A stretch of 64,000 nucleotides of DNA from Streptomyces sp. L2 (lineage in GTDB: Bacteria; Actinomycetota; Actinomycetes; Streptomycetales; Streptomycetaceae): assembly GCF_004124325.1 (NCBI RefSeq), contig NZ_QBDT01000001.1:3038001-3102000 (forward strand), given 5' to 3'. This document shows, piece after piece, positions 51,551-61,381 of the stretch; the first letter of the stretch is position 1, and each line of letters begins with the position of its first letter. Under the pieces are notes generated by a model. That model was not told the DNA's origin. It did no database searches and saw nothing but the letters and a program-made list of their open reading frames with translations. Made by a program: the position numbers and the translations under genes.

Positions 51551-54500
51551 TCAGACCTCTTCGACGCTGCTCGGCTCGCGCCGGGACAGGTCGATGCCGA
51601 GCTCCTCCGCTGCGCGGAAGACATCCTCGTCGGTGTCACGCATCTCGATGGACATACCGTCGCTGGACAGCACCTCCACGTTCAGGCAGAGCGACTGCAT
51701 CTCCTTGATGAGCACCTTGAAGGACTCGGGGATGCCGGGCTCCGGGATGTTCTCGCCCTTGACGATGGCCTCGTAGACCTTCACGCGGCCGGTGACGTCG
51801 TCGGACTTGATGGTCAGCAGCTCCTGGAGGGCGTAGGCGGCGCCGTACGCCTCCAGCGCCCACACCTCCATCTCACCGAAGCGCTGGCCACCGAACTGGG
51901 CCTTACCACCCAGCGGCTGCTGGGTGATCATCGAGTACGGGCCGGTCGAACGGGCGTGCAGCTTGTCGTCGACCAGGTGGTGCAGCTTCAGGATGTACAT
52001 GTAGCCGACCGAGATCGGGTCCGGGAACGGCTCACCGCTGCGGCCGTCGAACAGCCGCGCCTTGCCGGTCGGGAGCACCATGCGCTCGCCGTCGCGGTTC
52101 GGGATGGTGTGCTGCAGCAGACCCGCCAGCTCGTCCTCGCGGGCACCGTCGAACACCGGGGTGGCGACGTTGGTGCCCGGCTGGACGTTGTCCGCGCCGA
52201 TGGCCTGCAGGCGCTGGGCCCACTCGTCGGCGAGGCCGGAGACGTCCCAGCCGCGACTGGCGAGCCAGCCGAGGTGGATCTCCAGGACCTGTCCCGGGTT
52301 CATTCGGGACGGCACACCCAGCGGGTTCAGGATGATGTCGACCGGGGTGCCGTCCTCCAGGAACGGCATGTCCTCGATCGGCAGGATCTTGGAGATGACA
52401 CCCTTGTTGCCGTGCCGGCCGGCGAGCTTGTCACCGTCGGTGATCTTGCGCTTCTGCGCGACGTAGACGCGCACCAGCTGGTTCACACCGGGGGGAAGCT
52501 CGTCGCCCTCCTCGCGGTCGAAGACGCGCACGCCGATGATCTTGCCGATCTCACCGTGCGGCACCTTCAGCGAGGTGTCGCGGACCTCACGGGCCTTCTC
52601 ACCGAAGATCGCGCGCAGCAGGCGCTCCTCCGGGGTCAGCTCGGTCTCACCCTTCGGGGTGACCTTGCCGACCAGGATGTCGCCGGCGACGACCTCGGCG
52701 CCGATGCGGATGATGCCGCGCTCATCGAGGTCGGCGAGGACCTCCTCGGAGACGTTCGGGATGTCCCGGGTGATCTCCTCGGGGCCGAGCTTGGTGTCAC
52801 GGGCGTCGACCTCGTGCTCCTCGATGTGGATCGAGGAGAGGACGTCGTCCTGCACGAGGCGCTGCGACAGGATGATCGCGTCCTCGTAGTTGTGACCCTC
52901 CCACGGCATGAACGCGACCAGCAGGTTCTTGCCGAGGGCCATCTCACCGTTCTCGGTGGCCGGACCGTCGGCGAGGACCTGGCCCTCGATGATCCGGTCG
53001 CCCTCGTTGACGATGACCTTCTGGTTGACCGAGGTGCCCTGGTTGGAGCGGGCGAACTTGTGCAGGCGGTACGTGATGTACGTGCCGTCGTCGTTCGCGG
53101 TGGTGATGTAGTCCGCGGAGACCTCCTGGACCACACCCGCCTTCTCGGCCTTGACGACGTCGCCGGCGTCGACGGCGGAGCGGTACTCCATGCCGGTGCC
53201 GACGAGCGGGGCCTCGCTCTTGATGAGCGGGACGGCCTGGCGCATCATGTTCGCGCCCATGAGGGCACGGTTGGCGTCGTCGTGCTCCAGGAAGGGGATC
53301 ATGGCGGTCGCGACCGACACCATCTGGCGCGGCGAGACGTCCATGTAGTCCACGTCCTCGCCGCCGACGTAGTCGACCTCGCCGCCGCGGCGGCGGACCA
53401 GCACGCGGTTCTCGGCGAAGCGGAGCTCGTCGGTCAGCGGCGCGTTGGCCTGCGCGATGACGAAGCGGTCCTCCTCGTCGGCGGTCAGGTAGTCCACCTC
53501 GTCGGTGACCTGGCCGTCGATGACCTTGCGGTACGGCGTCTCGACGAAACCGAACGCGTTGACCCGGCCGTAGGAGGCGAGCGAGCCGATCAGACCGATG
53601 TTCGGGCCTTCGGGCGTCTCGATCGGGCACATGCGGCCGTAGTGCGAGGGGTGCACGTCACGGACCTCGAAGCCGGCCCGCTCACGGGAGAGACCACCCG
53701 GGCCAAGGGCCGACAGGCGGCGCTTGTGGGTGAGACCCGACAGCGGGTTGTTCTGGTCCATGAACTGCGACAGCTGGCTGGTGCCGAAGAACTCCTTGAT
53801 GGAGGCGACGACCGGCCGGATGTTGATCAGGGTCTGCGGCGTGATCGCCTCGACGTCCTGGGTGGTCATGCGCTCGCGCACGACGCGCTCCATACGGGCG
53901 AGACCCGTACGGACCTGGTTCTGGATCAGCTCGCCGACGCTGCGCAGACGACGGTTGCCGAAGTGGTCGATGTCGTCGGTCTCGACGACGATCGTCTGGC
54001 CGTTGTCACCGACCGTCTCGGTCTCGCCGGCGTGCAGCTTGACCAGGTACTTGATCGTCGCGAGGACGTCCTCGACGGTCAGCACACCGGCGTCCAGCGG
54101 GGCGTCCGCGGCGAGCTTCTTGTTGACCTTGTAGCGGCCGACCTTGGCGAGGTCGTAGCGCTTGGGGTTGAAGTACAGGTTCTCCAGCAGCGTCTGCGCG
54201 GCCTCGCGGGTCGGGGGCTCGCCCGGGCGCAGCTTGCGGTAGATGTCGAGCAGTGCGTCGTCCTGGCCCTGGGTGTGGTCCTTCTCCAGGGTGGCGCGCA
54301 TCGACTCGTACTCGCCGAACTCCTCAAGGATCTGCTCGGTCGTCCAGCCGAGAGCCTTCAGGAGCACGGTGACGGACTGCTTGCGCTTGCGGTCGATGCG
54401 GACGCCGACCATGTCGCGCTTGTCGATCTCCATCTCCAGCCAGGCACCCCGGGACGGGATGATCTTGGCGGAGAAGATGTCCTTGTCGGACGTCTTGTCG

Positions 54501-55036
54501 ATGGAGGAGTCGAAGTAGACGCCGGGCGAACGGACCAGCTGCGACACCACGACACGCTCGGTGCCGTTGATGACGAAGGTGCCCTTGTTCGTCATGAGCG
54601 GGAAGTCGCCCATGAAGACGGTCTGGGACTTGATCTCGCCGGTCTCGTTGTTCGTGAACTCGGCGGTGACGAAGAGCGGGGCCGCGTACGTGAAGTCACG
54701 GTCCTTGCACTCGTCGATGCTGTTCTTCGGGGGCTCGAAACGGTGGTCGCGGAACGTCAGCGACATCGAACCGGAGAAGTCCTCGATCGGGGAGATCTCC
54801 TCGAAGATCTCCTCCAGTCCGGACTTGGTCGGGACGTCCTGACCGGACTCCAGAGCCGCCTCGACACGAGCCTTCCAGACACTGTTCCCGAGGAGCCAGT
54901 CGAAGCTCTCGGTCTGCAGGGCGAGAAGGTTCGGAACCTCAAGGGGCTCCTTGATCTTTGCAAAGGAGATGCGCAGCGGGGCGGTGCTGGCAGCGTTGTT
55001 CATATTCGCGGTCGAGGCATTGCGCGAGGCGGCCAA
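51551..55036 (-). CDS. rpoB: DNA-directed RNA polymerase beta subunit
   Basis: A 1161-residue subunit. I place the start at TTG 55036 ([13 protein letters not shown] follows), with GGAAGGA about eight bases upstream; a start ten codons earlier would place the ribosome-binding site inside the gene. The rifampicin region near residue 425 reads [20 protein letters not shown] then RLSALGPGG, wild type. Catalytic-core blocks such as [20 protein letters not shown] and the C-terminal [17 protein letters not shown] are present. Confidence 0.97.
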   Translation of the reverse strand: MAASRNASTANMNNAASTAPLRISFAKIKEPLEVPNLLALQTESFDWLLGNSVWKARVEAALESGQDVPTKSGLEEIFEEISPIEDFSGSMSLTFRDHRFEPPKNSIDECKDRDFTYAAPLFVTAEFTNNETGEIKSQTVFMGDFPLMTNKGTFVINGTERVVVSQLVRSPGVYFDSSIDKTSDKDIFSAKIIPSRGAWLEMEIDKRDMVGVRIDRKRKQSVTVLLKALGWTTEQILEEFGEYESMRATLEKDHTQGQDDALLDIYRKLRPGEPPTREAAQTLLENLYFNPKRYDLAKVGRYKVNKKLAADAPLDAGVLTVEDVLATIKYLVKLHAGETETVGDNGQTIVVETDDIDHFGNRRLRSVGELIQNQVRTGLARMERVVRERMTTQDVEAITPQTLINIRPVVASIKEFFGTSQLSQFMDQNNPLSGLTHKRRLSALGPGGLSRERAGFEVRDVHPSHYGRMCPIETPEGPNIGLIGSLASYGRVNAFGFVETPYRKVIDGQVTDEVDYLTADEEDRFVIAQANAPLTDELRFAENRVLVRRRGGEVDYVGGEDVDYMDVSPRQMVSVATAMIPFLEHDDANRALMGANMMRQAVPLIKSEAPLVGTGMEYRSAVDAGDVVKAEKAGVVQEVSADYITTANDDGTYITYRLHKFARSNQGTSVNQKVIVNEGDRIIEGQVLADGPATENGEMALGKNLLVAFMPWEGHNYEDAIILSQRLVQDDVLSSIHIEEHEVDARDTKLGPEEITRDIPNVSEEVLADLDERGIIRIGAEVVAGDILVGKVTPKGETELTPEERLLRAIFGEKAREVRDTSLKVPHGEIGKIIGVRVFDREEGDELPPGVNQLVRVYVAQKRKITDGDKLAGRHGNKGVISKILPIEDMPFLEDGTPVDIILNPLGVPSRMNPGQVLEIHLGWLASRGWDVSGLADEWAQRLQAIGADNVQPGTNVATPVFDGAREDELAGLLQHTIPNRDGERMVLPTGKARLFDGRSGEPFPDPISVGYMYILKLHHLVDDKLHARSTGPYSMITQQPLGGKAQFGGQRFGEMEVWALEAYGAAYALQELLTIKSDDVTGRVKVYEAIVKGENIPEPGIPESFKVLIKEMQSLCLNVEVLSSDGMSIEMRDTDEDVFRAAEELGIDLSRREPSSVEEV

Positions 55037-55200
55037 GAGGGGGTCCTTCCGAGGGCTCGGACTCACTACGCGCGTACCAGTCCCTCGTGCCGCACACAGC
55101 GACAGAGAACCCAGGTCAGAGGGTGTCGGTCGACAGTGCTCGGGTGAGGGCAGACCCCTGGTGACGGGCAGGGGACAGCTAACAGGCAGCGCAAAGGGTC

Positions 55201-55229
55201 AGTGTAGCCACTTGGCACACTGATGTCCA
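55201..55229 (-). promoter_or_regulatory. Promoter-like pair for rpoB
   Basis: TGGACA (55224-55229) and TACACT (55201-55206) on the minus strand are spaced by 17 bases, a good principal-sigma match. The predicted leader is about 160 bases. Confidence 0.7.
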
Positions 55230-55368
55230 GTGCGGGTTTCGCGAGACCCTCGCTGTTCTCATCGCCTTCGTCAACGCCCTCGGCATGCTGCCCTCAACGC
55301 ACGTTGATACTGCCCTCTTCGCCGCCGATCCATGCCTCGGATACGGATCCTTGTGACGACGCGTCCTG

Positions 55369-55397
55369 AGAATTGCGCGCTGCGTGCGGTTCGTCAA
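55369..55397 (-). promoter_or_regulatory. Second, upstream promoter-like pair for rpoB
   Basis: TTGACG (55392-55397) and AATTCT (55369-55374) on the minus strand, spacer 17. The -10 is weaker than that of the nearer pair. Confidence 0.45.
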
Positions 55398-55499
55398 GGC
55401 CCCCCAGCCCGATGTGGACCGTTCCGGAGACAGGACGAAGATCACCATACCCCTCGCCGTCACGAGTGCAAGGCAACCGCGGCCCCTCCCCCGGACACG

Positions 55500-55537
55500 C
55501 CGAAGAGCGACCACCCGGATGGATGATCGCTCTTCGG
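55500..55537 (-). terminator. Hairpin after rplL
   Basis: CCGAAGAGCGA (55500-55510) pairs with 55527-55537 over 11 bp, about 70 bases past the rplL stop. It separates rplJL from rpoBC, as the attenuator does in E. coli; the rpoB promoters lie further downstream. The rest of the 55037-55606 gap holds no gene that I can see. Confidence 0.75.
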
Positions 55538-55606
55538 TGCGTTCGCGTTACAGCCCCTCAGGGGGCGTGGTCAGCGCGCAAAGGGGTTCGGAGAACCGGG
55601 GAGGTC

Positions 55607-55990
55607 TTACTTGACCTCGACGGAGGCGCCGGCGCCCTTGAGGGACTCGGCGGCCTTCTCGGCGGCTTCCTTGTTGACCTTCTCCAGGACCGGCTTCGGG
55701 GTGCCGTCGACCAGGTCCTTGGCCTCCTTCAGGCCGAGGGAGGTCAGCTCGCGCACGACCTTGATGACCTGGATCTTCTTGTCGCCGGCGCCGGTGAGGA
55801 TGACGTCGAACTCGTCCTTCTCCTCCTCGGCGGGGGCGGCCGGGCCACCCGCGGCGGGGCCGGCGACGACGGTCGCGGCGGCGGCGGTGACGTCGAACTT
55901 CTCCTCGAAGGCCTTCACGAACTCGGAGAGCTCGATGAGGGTCATCTCCTCGAACTGCGCGAGCAGGTCGTCCTGGGTGAGCTTCGCCAT
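55607..55990 (-). CDS. rplL: 50S ribosomal protein L7/L12
   Basis: A 127-residue stalk protein that recruits GTPase factors. N-terminal dimerisation part [20 protein letters not shown], Ala/Gly hinge near residues 40-55, then the factor-binding domain [20 protein letters not shown] and [20 protein letters not shown] 55990 is preferred to a start six codons upstream. It is 116 bases after rplJ. Confidence 0.97.
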   Translation of the reverse strand: MAKLTQDDLLAQFEEMTLIELSEFVKAFEEKFDVTAAAATVVAGPAAGGPAAPAEEEKDEFDVILTGAGDKKIQVIKVVRELTSLGLKEAKDLVDGTPKPVLEKVNKEAAEKAAESLKGAGASVEVK

Positions 55991-56106
55991 GATGGGCGAT
56001 CCTTCCACTCAATCGGCTGGTGCCGTATGTACATGACTGGCGGGCGTACGTTGGCCCGCTCGACCTCGGCCGTCAGGCGGCGGCCAGGGTCAGGAAGCGA
56101 GCCGAA

Positions 56107-56637
56107 TTACTCGGCACCGCCCTGCTCGGCCTGCTTGGCACGGAGCGCGTCCACGGTGCGGACGAGCTTCGAGGGAAGCGCCTGGAAGAGCTGAGCAGTC
56201 TGCGTCTGCTTGCCCTTCATGGCGCCCGCCAGCTTGGCGAGCAGAACCTCGCGGGACTCGAGGTCCGCAAGCTTCTTGATCTCGTCGGCGGACAGCGCCT
56301 TGCCGTCAAGGACACCGCCCTTGATGACGAGGTTGGGGTTGTCCTTGGCGAAGTCACGGAGACCCTTCGCCGACACCACCGGGTCACCGGTGATGAAGGC
56401 GACAGCCGTCGGACCATTGAACTGGTCGTCCAGCGTCGAGATCCCGGCCTCGTTGGCCGCAATCTTGGTCAGCGTGTTCTTCACCACGGCGTACTGGGCG
56501 TTCTCACCGAGCGACCGGCGCAGCGTCTTGAGCTGCGCCACGGTGAGACCGCGGTACTCGGTCAGCACGGCAGCGTTCGAGTTGCGGAACTTGTCCGTCA
56601 GCTCGGCAACCGCGGCAGCCTTGTCGGGCCTCGCCAT
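56107..56637 (-). CDS. rplJ: 50S ribosomal protein L10
   Basis: A 176-residue stalk base that carries the L7/L12 dimers. [20 protein letters not shown] and [16 protein letters not shown] mark the rRNA-binding part; the C-terminal helix ([13 protein letters not shown]) binds L7/L12. In other bacteria L10 with L7/L12 represses its own operon via the leader. Confidence 0.97.
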   Translation of the reverse strand: MARPDKAAAVAELTDKFRNSNAAVLTEYRGLTVAQLKTLRRSLGENAQYAVVKNTLTKIAANEAGISTLDDQFNGPTAVAFITGDPVVSAKGLRDFAKDNPNLVIKGGVLDGKALSADEIKKLADLESREVLLAKLAGAMKGKQTQTAQLFQALPSKLVRTVDALRAKQAEQGGAE

Positions 56638-56868
56638 AGAGCCTCGGCCTCCTTCCGGGTGATTCGGACCGCGCGGACCCGAAGGAGGACTGGGGAAACG
56701 AAACGCCCCGGCGCAGGCGCACGGGGCGGACTCGACCGATCACACGCCGGGGCGTGTGTCCGGGAGTTCTTCCACAGTCACCTGCGCGGGTCGCCCACTT
56801 TTCAGCGGATCCTTCGGCCACCGCACCCTCGAATGAGCGCACGGCAACGACCAGCGGTCTTTGGCTTC
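56638..56868 (-). promoter_or_regulatory. Likely L10 leader
   Basis: The leader between the promoter-like pair and rplJ contains two clear stems: CGCCCCG/CGGGGCG (56704-56710, 56722-56728) and CACACGCC/GGCGTGTG (56741-56748, 56751-56758). A leader of this type binds L10(L12)4 in other bacteria (the L10 leader RNA family). I infer that role from position and structure only. Confidence 0.6.
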
Positions 56869-56874
56869 TGTAGG

Positions 56875-56904
56875 AGAGTACGGGACCGGGGCGCCCCCGA
56901 GCAA
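56875..56904 (-). promoter_or_regulatory. Promoter-like pair for rplJL
   Basis: TTGCTC (56899-56904) and TACTCT (56875-56880) on the minus strand, spacer 18. It starts the L10 leader. Confidence 0.6.
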
Positions 56905-56912
56905 ATCGGGCT

Positions 56913-57063
56913 GTACGGGTGCCCGCCCGGGGGCTTCGGTGGACCGTACGGGCGCTTACGCGGGGGCCCCGCGGCCGCCTGGTTGCCCGCCCGGGAGGGG
57001 CGCGGACCGTACGGGTGCCCGGCCGGGGGGCCTCCGCGGCCGTACGGGTGCCCGCCCGGGGGC
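56913..57063 (+). repeat. 33-bp imperfect tandem repeat, about five units
   Basis: Units start near 56913, 56946, 56979, 57009 and 57042. The first and last units share an identical 22-bp core (GTACGGGTGCCCGCCCGGGG then GC). The array lies between the lipoprotein stop and the rplJ promoter. Read in one plus-strand frame it would encode an 11-residue repeat like PYGCPPGGFGG, but no ribosome-binding site or conserved gene supports that. Confidence 0.8.
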
Positions 57064-57076
57064 TGCCGGGGCGGGG

Positions 57077-57991
57077 TCAGGAGCTGACGCCGGTGCCTCC
57101 GCCGGCCGTGCCGCCGGCCTGCATGAGGTCCTTGAAGTCCTTGGTGTCACCGGCGGGCGGTGCGACGGCGGTGACCTGCACCCCGTAGTCGCTGTAGTAC
57201 GCCGTGCTGGTCATCGTGCCGGCCGTCATGTCGGCCTTCTCGACCTTCTTGACCAGCAGGTCCTGGTCGTTGACCCAGATGTCGACGGTCTCCGTGGTGA
57301 CCCCGGCCTGGCTGAGCTGCTTCTTCAGGCCGGCCAGCTGCTCGGCGGTGAGGTTGCTGTTCTTCGCGGCGAGGCCGGCGACGTCGACCTTGCCCGAGTA
57401 GTGCGTGGCGCTCTGCCCCGAGACCTGCTCCTGGCCGACCTTCTTCACGTCACCGGAGGCCAGCAGCAGCCGCACCGACTGGTTCGGCGTGGTGTTCTGC
57501 ATCTGGTCCTTCATGTACGCCCCGGAGCTGCCGCCGAGCTTGGCGAGGTCGTCGTAGGCGTACTTGACCCAGTGCTTGCCGCCGGTCTGCTGGGCGAACT
57601 TCTCGCTCATCTTGGCGTAGTAGGCGTCCGGCAGATAGCGGGCCTGCATCTGCGTGGAGCCCAGCTGGCGCATCGCGTCGGCCATCTTGCCGCCGGTGTA
57701 GGTGATGGTGAGGTTGCCCTTGAGGCCGTCACCCCAGGTGAGCGCGCCGTCCGCGGTCATCGACATCGTCGTGCCGATCGTCGTGCTGGAACGGACCTTC
57801 GCCGAGTCGGCCTTGTCGGTGGACTTCTCCGCGGACCGCAGGGCGGCTATCGGGCTGACGCGCGTCACGGTCTTGCCCACCGCCTTGTCCGCCTTACCGG
57901 AGCCGTCGGAGGAGCCGCAGGCGGCCACCCCCGTCAGCGCGGTGACCGCGGCGATCGAGAGGGTCATCCGGCGCACGGTCGTGCTCTTCAT
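57077..57991 (-). CDS. Lipoprotein, LppX/LprG-like
   Basis: A 304-residue lipoprotein with a signal peptide ending in the lipobox LTGVAAC; the cysteine at position 25 would be lipidated. The mature domain has the strand-rich pattern of LppX/LprAFG-type proteins (DGALTWGDGLKGNLTITYTG, ATHYSGKVDVAGLAAKNS, TVDIWVNDQDLLVKKVEKAD). Mycobacterial relatives carry lipids across the envelope; the role here is inferred. A lipoprotein between rplA and rplJ is usual in Streptomyces. Confidence 0.88.
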   Translation of the reverse strand: MKSTTVRRMTLSIAAVTALTGVAACGSSDGSGKADKAVGKTVTRVSPIAALRSAEKSTDKADSAKVRSSTTIGTTMSMTADGALTWGDGLKGNLTITYTGGKMADAMRQLGSTQMQARYLPDAYYAKMSEKFAQQTGGKHWVKYAYDDLAKLGGSSGAYMKDQMQNTTPNQSVRLLLASGDVKKVGQEQVSGQSATHYSGKVDVAGLAAKNSNLTAEQLAGLKKQLSQAGVTTETVDIWVNDQDLLVKKVEKADMTAGTMTSTAYYSDYGVQVTAVAPPAGDTKDFKDLMQAGGTAGGGTGVSS

Positions 57992-58077
57992 CTCGTCCCA
58001 CCCCTATGCGAGTTGCCTGTATCCGCACCGTAGCCCAGGGCACTGACAGCCCGGGCTCAGGTCGCACAAAGAAAAGA

Positions 58078-58109
58078 CGGACCCCGCACCTGGAAGGTTG
58101 CGGGGTCCG
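58078..58109 (-). terminator. Hairpin after rplA
   Basis: CGGACCCCGCA (58078-58088) pairs with 58099-58109 over 11 bp, 71 bases past the rplA stop. It ends the rplKA unit before the lipoprotein gene. Confidence 0.85.
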
Positions 58110-58179
58110 CCTGTGACTTAACGCGTCCCTGACACGGGACTCACGCGTCCGCGACGCGGCTGCCTGGTGAGCGCGGGGC

Positions 58180-58905
58180 TCAGACGGCGGCCGGGTCCTC
58201 CTCGACGAGGAGGTTGCGGGTGCGGTTCGGGTCGACCGGAATGCCGGGGCCCATCGTGGTGGTGATGGCGGCCTTCTTGATGTAGCGGCCCTTGGCGGCG
58301 GACGGCTTCAGACGGAGGATCTCCTCCAGCGCGGCGCCGTAGTTCTCCACCAGCTTGTCGTCCTCGAAGGACGCCTTGCCGATGATGAAGTGCAGGTTCG
58401 AGTGCTTGTCGACGCGGAACTCGATCTTGCCGCCCTTGATCTCGGTCACGGCCTTGGCGGTGTCCGGGGTCACGGTGCCGGTCTTCGGGTTCGGCATCAG
58501 ACCACGCGGGCCGAGGACGCGGCCGAGGCGGCCGACCTTGCCCATGAGGTCCGGGGTGGCGACGACGGCGTCGAAGTCCAGACGGCCCTTCGCCACCTCG
58601 TCGATCAGCTCGTCGGCGCCGACGATGTCGGCGCCCGCGGCACGCGCGGCCTCGGCACGGTCACCGGTCGCGAAGACCAGGACCCGGGCGGTCTTACCGG
58701 TGCCGTGCGGAAGGTTCACGGTGCCACGGACCATCTGGTCGGCCTTGCGCGGGTCGACACCCAGGCGGAAGGCGACCTCGACGGTGCCGTCGAACTTGGT
58801 CGTGGAGGTCTCCTTGGCGAGACGGACGGCCTCGAGCGGGGCGTACAGCTTCTCCCGGTCGATCTTGGCGTCCGCAGCGCGGAGAGCCTTGCTGCGCTTG
58901 CTCAC
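58180..58905 (-). CDS. rplA: 50S ribosomal protein L1
   Basis: A 241-residue L1, the mobile stalk controlling E-site tRNA exit and, in other bacteria, a repressor of its own operon. The GTG start ([20 protein letters not shown] follows) has AGGAG upstream; the frame extends 20 codons further without family similarity. Motifs: [20 protein letters not shown], then the interdomain [16 protein letters not shown]. It is 100 bases after rplK. Confidence 0.97.
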   Translation of the reverse strand: MSKRSKALRAADAKIDREKLYAPLEAVRLAKETSTTKFDGTVEVAFRLGVDPRKADQMVRGTVNLPHGTGKTARVLVFATGDRAEAARAAGADIVGADELIDEVAKGRLDFDAVVATPDLMGKVGRLGRVLGPRGLMPNPKTGTVTPDTAKAVTEIKGGKIEFRVDKHSNLHFIIGKASFEDDKLVENYGAALEEILRLKPSAAKGRYIKKAAITTTMGPGIPVDPNRTRNLLVEEDPAAV

Positions 58906-59005
58906 AACTTGCTCCTGTGTGTTCTGAAAGGAGTCGTGGTCCCTGGGCCGAGCAGGCCCTGCCACGTGCGACCGGCTACGGCCGCGATGACTGCTGGGGG
59001 TGGGT

Positions 59006-59440
59006 TCAGCCCTCGACCGTGACGCCCATGGAGCGCGCGGTGCCAGCGATGATCTTCGCGGCCGCGTCCAGGTCGTTCGCGTTGAGGTCGGGCATCTTGG
59101 TGGTGGCGATCTCGCGGACCTGCGCCTCGGTGATCTTGGCGACCTTGGTCTTGTGCGGCTCGCCGGAGCCCTTCTCCACGCCCGCGGCCTTGAGGATCAT
59201 CTTCGCGGCCGGCGGGGTCTTGGTGATGAAGGTGAAGGAACGGTCCTCGTAGACCGTGATCTCCACCGGGATGACCCAGCCACGCTGCGACTCGGTCGCG
59301 GCGTTGTAGGCCTTGCAGAACTCCATGATGTTGACGCCGTGCTGACCCAGCGCCGGGCCGACCGGCGGAGCCGGGTTGGCCGCACCGGCCTGGATCTGGA
59401 GCTTGATGAGCCCCGTGACCTTCTTCTTCTTGGGAGGCAT
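59006..59440 (-). CDS. rplK: 50S ribosomal protein L11
   Basis: A 144-residue protein at the GTPase centre, required for the stringent response and targeted by thiostrepton. [20 protein letters not shown], then [20 protein letters not shown] (the Pro-rich hinge) and [20 protein letters not shown] identify it. ATG 59440 is chosen over a frame opening 33 codons upstream across the promoter. Confidence 0.98.
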   Translation of the reverse strand: MPPKKKKVTGLIKLQIQAGAANPAPPVGPALGQHGVNIMEFCKAYNAATESQRGWVIPVEITVYEDRSFTFITKTPPAAKMILKAAGVEKGSGEPHKTKVAKITEAQVREIATTKMPDLNANDLDAAAKIIAGTARSMGVTVEG

Positions 59441-59511
59441 TGCTCTCCGGGTCCTTTCATTCGGGTCCATGCCCACACAGGATCGCGATCCCGACGCAGG
59501 CATACCGCACA

Positions 59512-59539
59512 ACGATAACGGGTATGGGTGTGCGGTCAA
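59512..59539 (-). promoter_or_regulatory. Promoter-like pair for rplKA
   Basis: TTGACC (59534-59539) and TATCGT (59512-59517) on the minus strand are spaced by 16 bases, about 70 bases ahead of rplK. Confidence 0.7.
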
Positions 59540-59547
59540 AAAACGAC

Positions 59548-59584
59548 CAGGTCAGAGGGGCTCACTTGGAACCCGTCTGACCTG
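59548..59584 (-). terminator. Hairpin after nusG
   Basis: A 9-bp perfect stem (59548-59556 with 59576-59584, AGGTCAGA core) with more G-C pairs possible in its loop. It starts about 75 bases past the nusG stop and lies just before the rplK promoter. Confidence 0.65.
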
Positions 59585-59593
59585 ACCCACCTA

Positions 59594-59622
59594 GGGGCGC
59601 GGGGAACTGCGCGACCAGCCCC
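59594..59622 (+). repeat. Dispersed 29-bp repeat, copy 4
   Basis: Matches the element at 3491-3519 in 28 of 29 positions, same orientation. It lies between the nusG stop and its terminator hairpin. Confidence 0.8.
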
Positions 59623-59659
59623 GACCGACCCGCAGCTGTTCAACTGCCGTCCGCGGAGC

Positions 59660-60571
59660 TCAGTTCTTCTGGATCTGATCGAACGACAGCTCGACCGGCG
59701 TCTCACGCCCGAAGATCTCCACGAGCCCCTTGACCTTCTTCGAGTCAGGGTTGATCTCGTTGATCGTCGCCTGCAGCGTCGCGAACGGACCGTCGGTCAC
59801 CGTCACCGAGTCCCCGACCTCGAAGTCCAGCACCTGGACCTCGACCTTGCGCTGCGGAGCCGGCTTGCCCTCGGCCTCGGCCGCCTCGCGGGCCGCCTTC
59901 TCCTCGGCCTCCGGGGCGAGCATCTTGACGATCTCGTCCAGCGTCAGCGGGTACGGGTCGTAGGCGTTGCCGACGAAGCCGGTGACGCCCGGGGTGTTGC
60001 GGACGACGCCCCAGGACTCGTTGGTCAGGTCCATGCGGACCAGGACGTAACCCGGCAGCTTGTTCTGCTTGATCGTCTTGCGGTCGCCGTTCTTGATCTG
60101 GACGACCTCTTCCTGCGGCACCTCGGCCTGGAAGATGTAGTCCTCGACGTTCAGCGAGACGGCGCGCTGCTCCAGGTTGGTCTTCACGCGGTTCTCGTAA
60201 CCGGCGTAGGTGTGGATGACGTACCACTCGCCGGGGAGGGTGCGCAGCTCCTCGCGCAGGGCCTGGACGGGGTCGACCGGCTCGGCCGGCTCCTCCTCGG
60301 CCTCGGCGGCGACGGCGTCGTCATCGGCGGCGACGACGTCCTCGTCCTCGACGGTCTCGTCCGCGACGGCGTCCTCGGCGACGACGTCCTCGTCACCGGC
60401 GACGTCCTCGTCGGCGTCCTCGACGTGCAGCGCGGCCTCTTCCGCCGGCTCGCCCGACTCGGCCTCGGCAGCCTCGAACTCGTCCTGCTCGTCCGCGCCC
60501 TCGACGATGTCGAGCTCGTCATCGACCGACTTCTCGGGCTCGATGGCGTCGTTCAGGTTCGGGTCAGACAC
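59660..60571 (-). CDS. nusG: Transcription termination/antitermination factor NusG
   Basis: A 303-residue protein. The NGN domain starts near residue 110 ([20 protein letters not shown]) and includes [20 protein letters not shown]. The C-terminal KOW domain has [20 protein letters not shown]. About 105 residues before the NGN are almost entirely acidic or alanine ([20 protein letters not shown] type). NusG binds RNA polymerase and links it to Rho or ribosomal S10. It is 80 bases after secE, with a hairpin in the gap. Confidence 0.97.
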   Translation of the reverse strand: MSDPNLNDAIEPEKSVDDELDIVEGADEQDEFEAAEAESGEPAEEAALHVEDADEDVAGDEDVVAEDAVADETVEDEDVVAADDDAVAAEAEEEPAEPVDPVQALREELRTLPGEWYVIHTYAGYENRVKTNLEQRAVSLNVEDYIFQAEVPQEEVVQIKNGDRKTIKQNKLPGYVLVRMDLTNESWGVVRNTPGVTGFVGNAYDPYPLTLDEIVKMLAPEAEEKAAREAAEAEGKPAPQRKVEVQVLDFEVGDSVTVTDGPFATLQATINEINPDSKKVKGLVEIFGRETPVELSFDQIQKN

Positions 60572-60617
60572 GATGGCTGCTTCTTCCTGGATACATAGAG
60601 GTGGAACATGCGAAAAC

Positions 60618-60639
60618 GGGCGCCGGTACCACGGCGCCC
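60618..60639 (-). other. Hairpin between secE and nusG
   Basis: GGGCGCCG (60618-60625) pairs with 60632-60639 around a 6-base loop, about 12 bases past the secE stop. Confidence 0.5.
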
Positions 60640-60651
60640 TTCGCTCTGGAC

Positions 60652-60939
60652 TCAGCCGAAGACGTACTTGGCCGCGTGGTTGAGCCCATAGTCAATCACG
60701 GTCACCAGGCCGATCATGATGGCGACGAAGAAGATCACCACAGTGGTGTACGACGTCAGCTGGTTACGCGTCGGCCAGACGACCTTGCGGAGTTCCGCGA
60801 TGATCTGGCGGTAGAAGATGGCGAGGCGCTTGAGCGGGCCCTTCTTGGCGCGCTTGCCGCCCTTACGGGCCTTCTTCTTGGACTCGGGCACCTCGTCCTG
60901 AGCATCAGGCGTGTCGATGGAGCCCACGGCGTCCGTCAT
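60652..60939 (-). CDS. secE: Protein translocase subunit SecE
   Basis: A 95-residue single-pass SecE. A charged N-terminus ([20 protein letters not shown]) leads into the amphipathic stretch [20 protein letters not shown], the family signature, then the membrane helix [17 protein letters not shown]. It clamps SecY. It lies 107 bases downstream of tRNA-Trp. Confidence 0.97.
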   Translation of the reverse strand: MTDAVGSIDTPDAQDEVPESKKKARKGGKRAKKGPLKRLAIFYRQIIAELRKVVWPTRNQLTSYTTVVIFFVAIMIGLVTVIDYGLNHAAKYVFG

Positions 60940-61046
60940 TCGTCCTCACCTGATCCCGGGTCGTGGCCGTGCCGCGCCCGGTTTCTGAGCCGCACGGCGG
61001 TGCATTGCTGTACGTACATGCGCACACATCCTGGCGGTGTGTGTAG

Positions 61047-61119
61047 CAGGGCCGGAGGGACTTGAACCCCCAACCGCTGGTTTTGGAGACCAGTGCTCTA
61101 CCAATTGAGCTACGACCCT
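61047..61119 (-). tRNA. trnW: tRNA-Trp (anticodon CCA)
   Basis: A 73-base cloverleaf on the minus strand. Acceptor stem AGGGTCG pairs with CGGCCCT, and the discriminator is G. The anticodon arm CTGGTCTCCAAAACCAG carries CCA, and the TΨC arm GGGGGTTCAAGTCCCTCC is intact. The 3' CCA end is not encoded. Next to secE is its usual place in Streptomyces. I see nothing else in the 262 bases between it and aspC. Confidence 0.95.
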
Positions 61120-61381
61120 TTGTGTGTCCCCCAACGTACCGCATCCGACCGAGTGCTCGGTGTGCACCGGCCGCACAGGCGGCTGCTGGAAGCCAACGAG
61201 GTGAGAGTGTACGTGGTCCGCGGCCCGGCGTCGAACAGAAAGTGCCCGTCCGGGGGTGCGGTACCGAAGATCGTCCTGGCCGGGGACGGGATTCGTATCC
61301 CTGTTCATACGCCGACCCCTTGCCGTTCAGTCTGTGAAACCGGTGTGCAGCGGGCCTTTCCGGTCTGAAACCATGGCCCCC

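Noticed and set aside
56913..57087. Possible gene encoding PYGCPPGG-type repeats on the plus strand
   Set aside because: The frame runs antisense through rplJ, has no ribosome-binding site and no conserved domain. The DNA repeat is reported instead.
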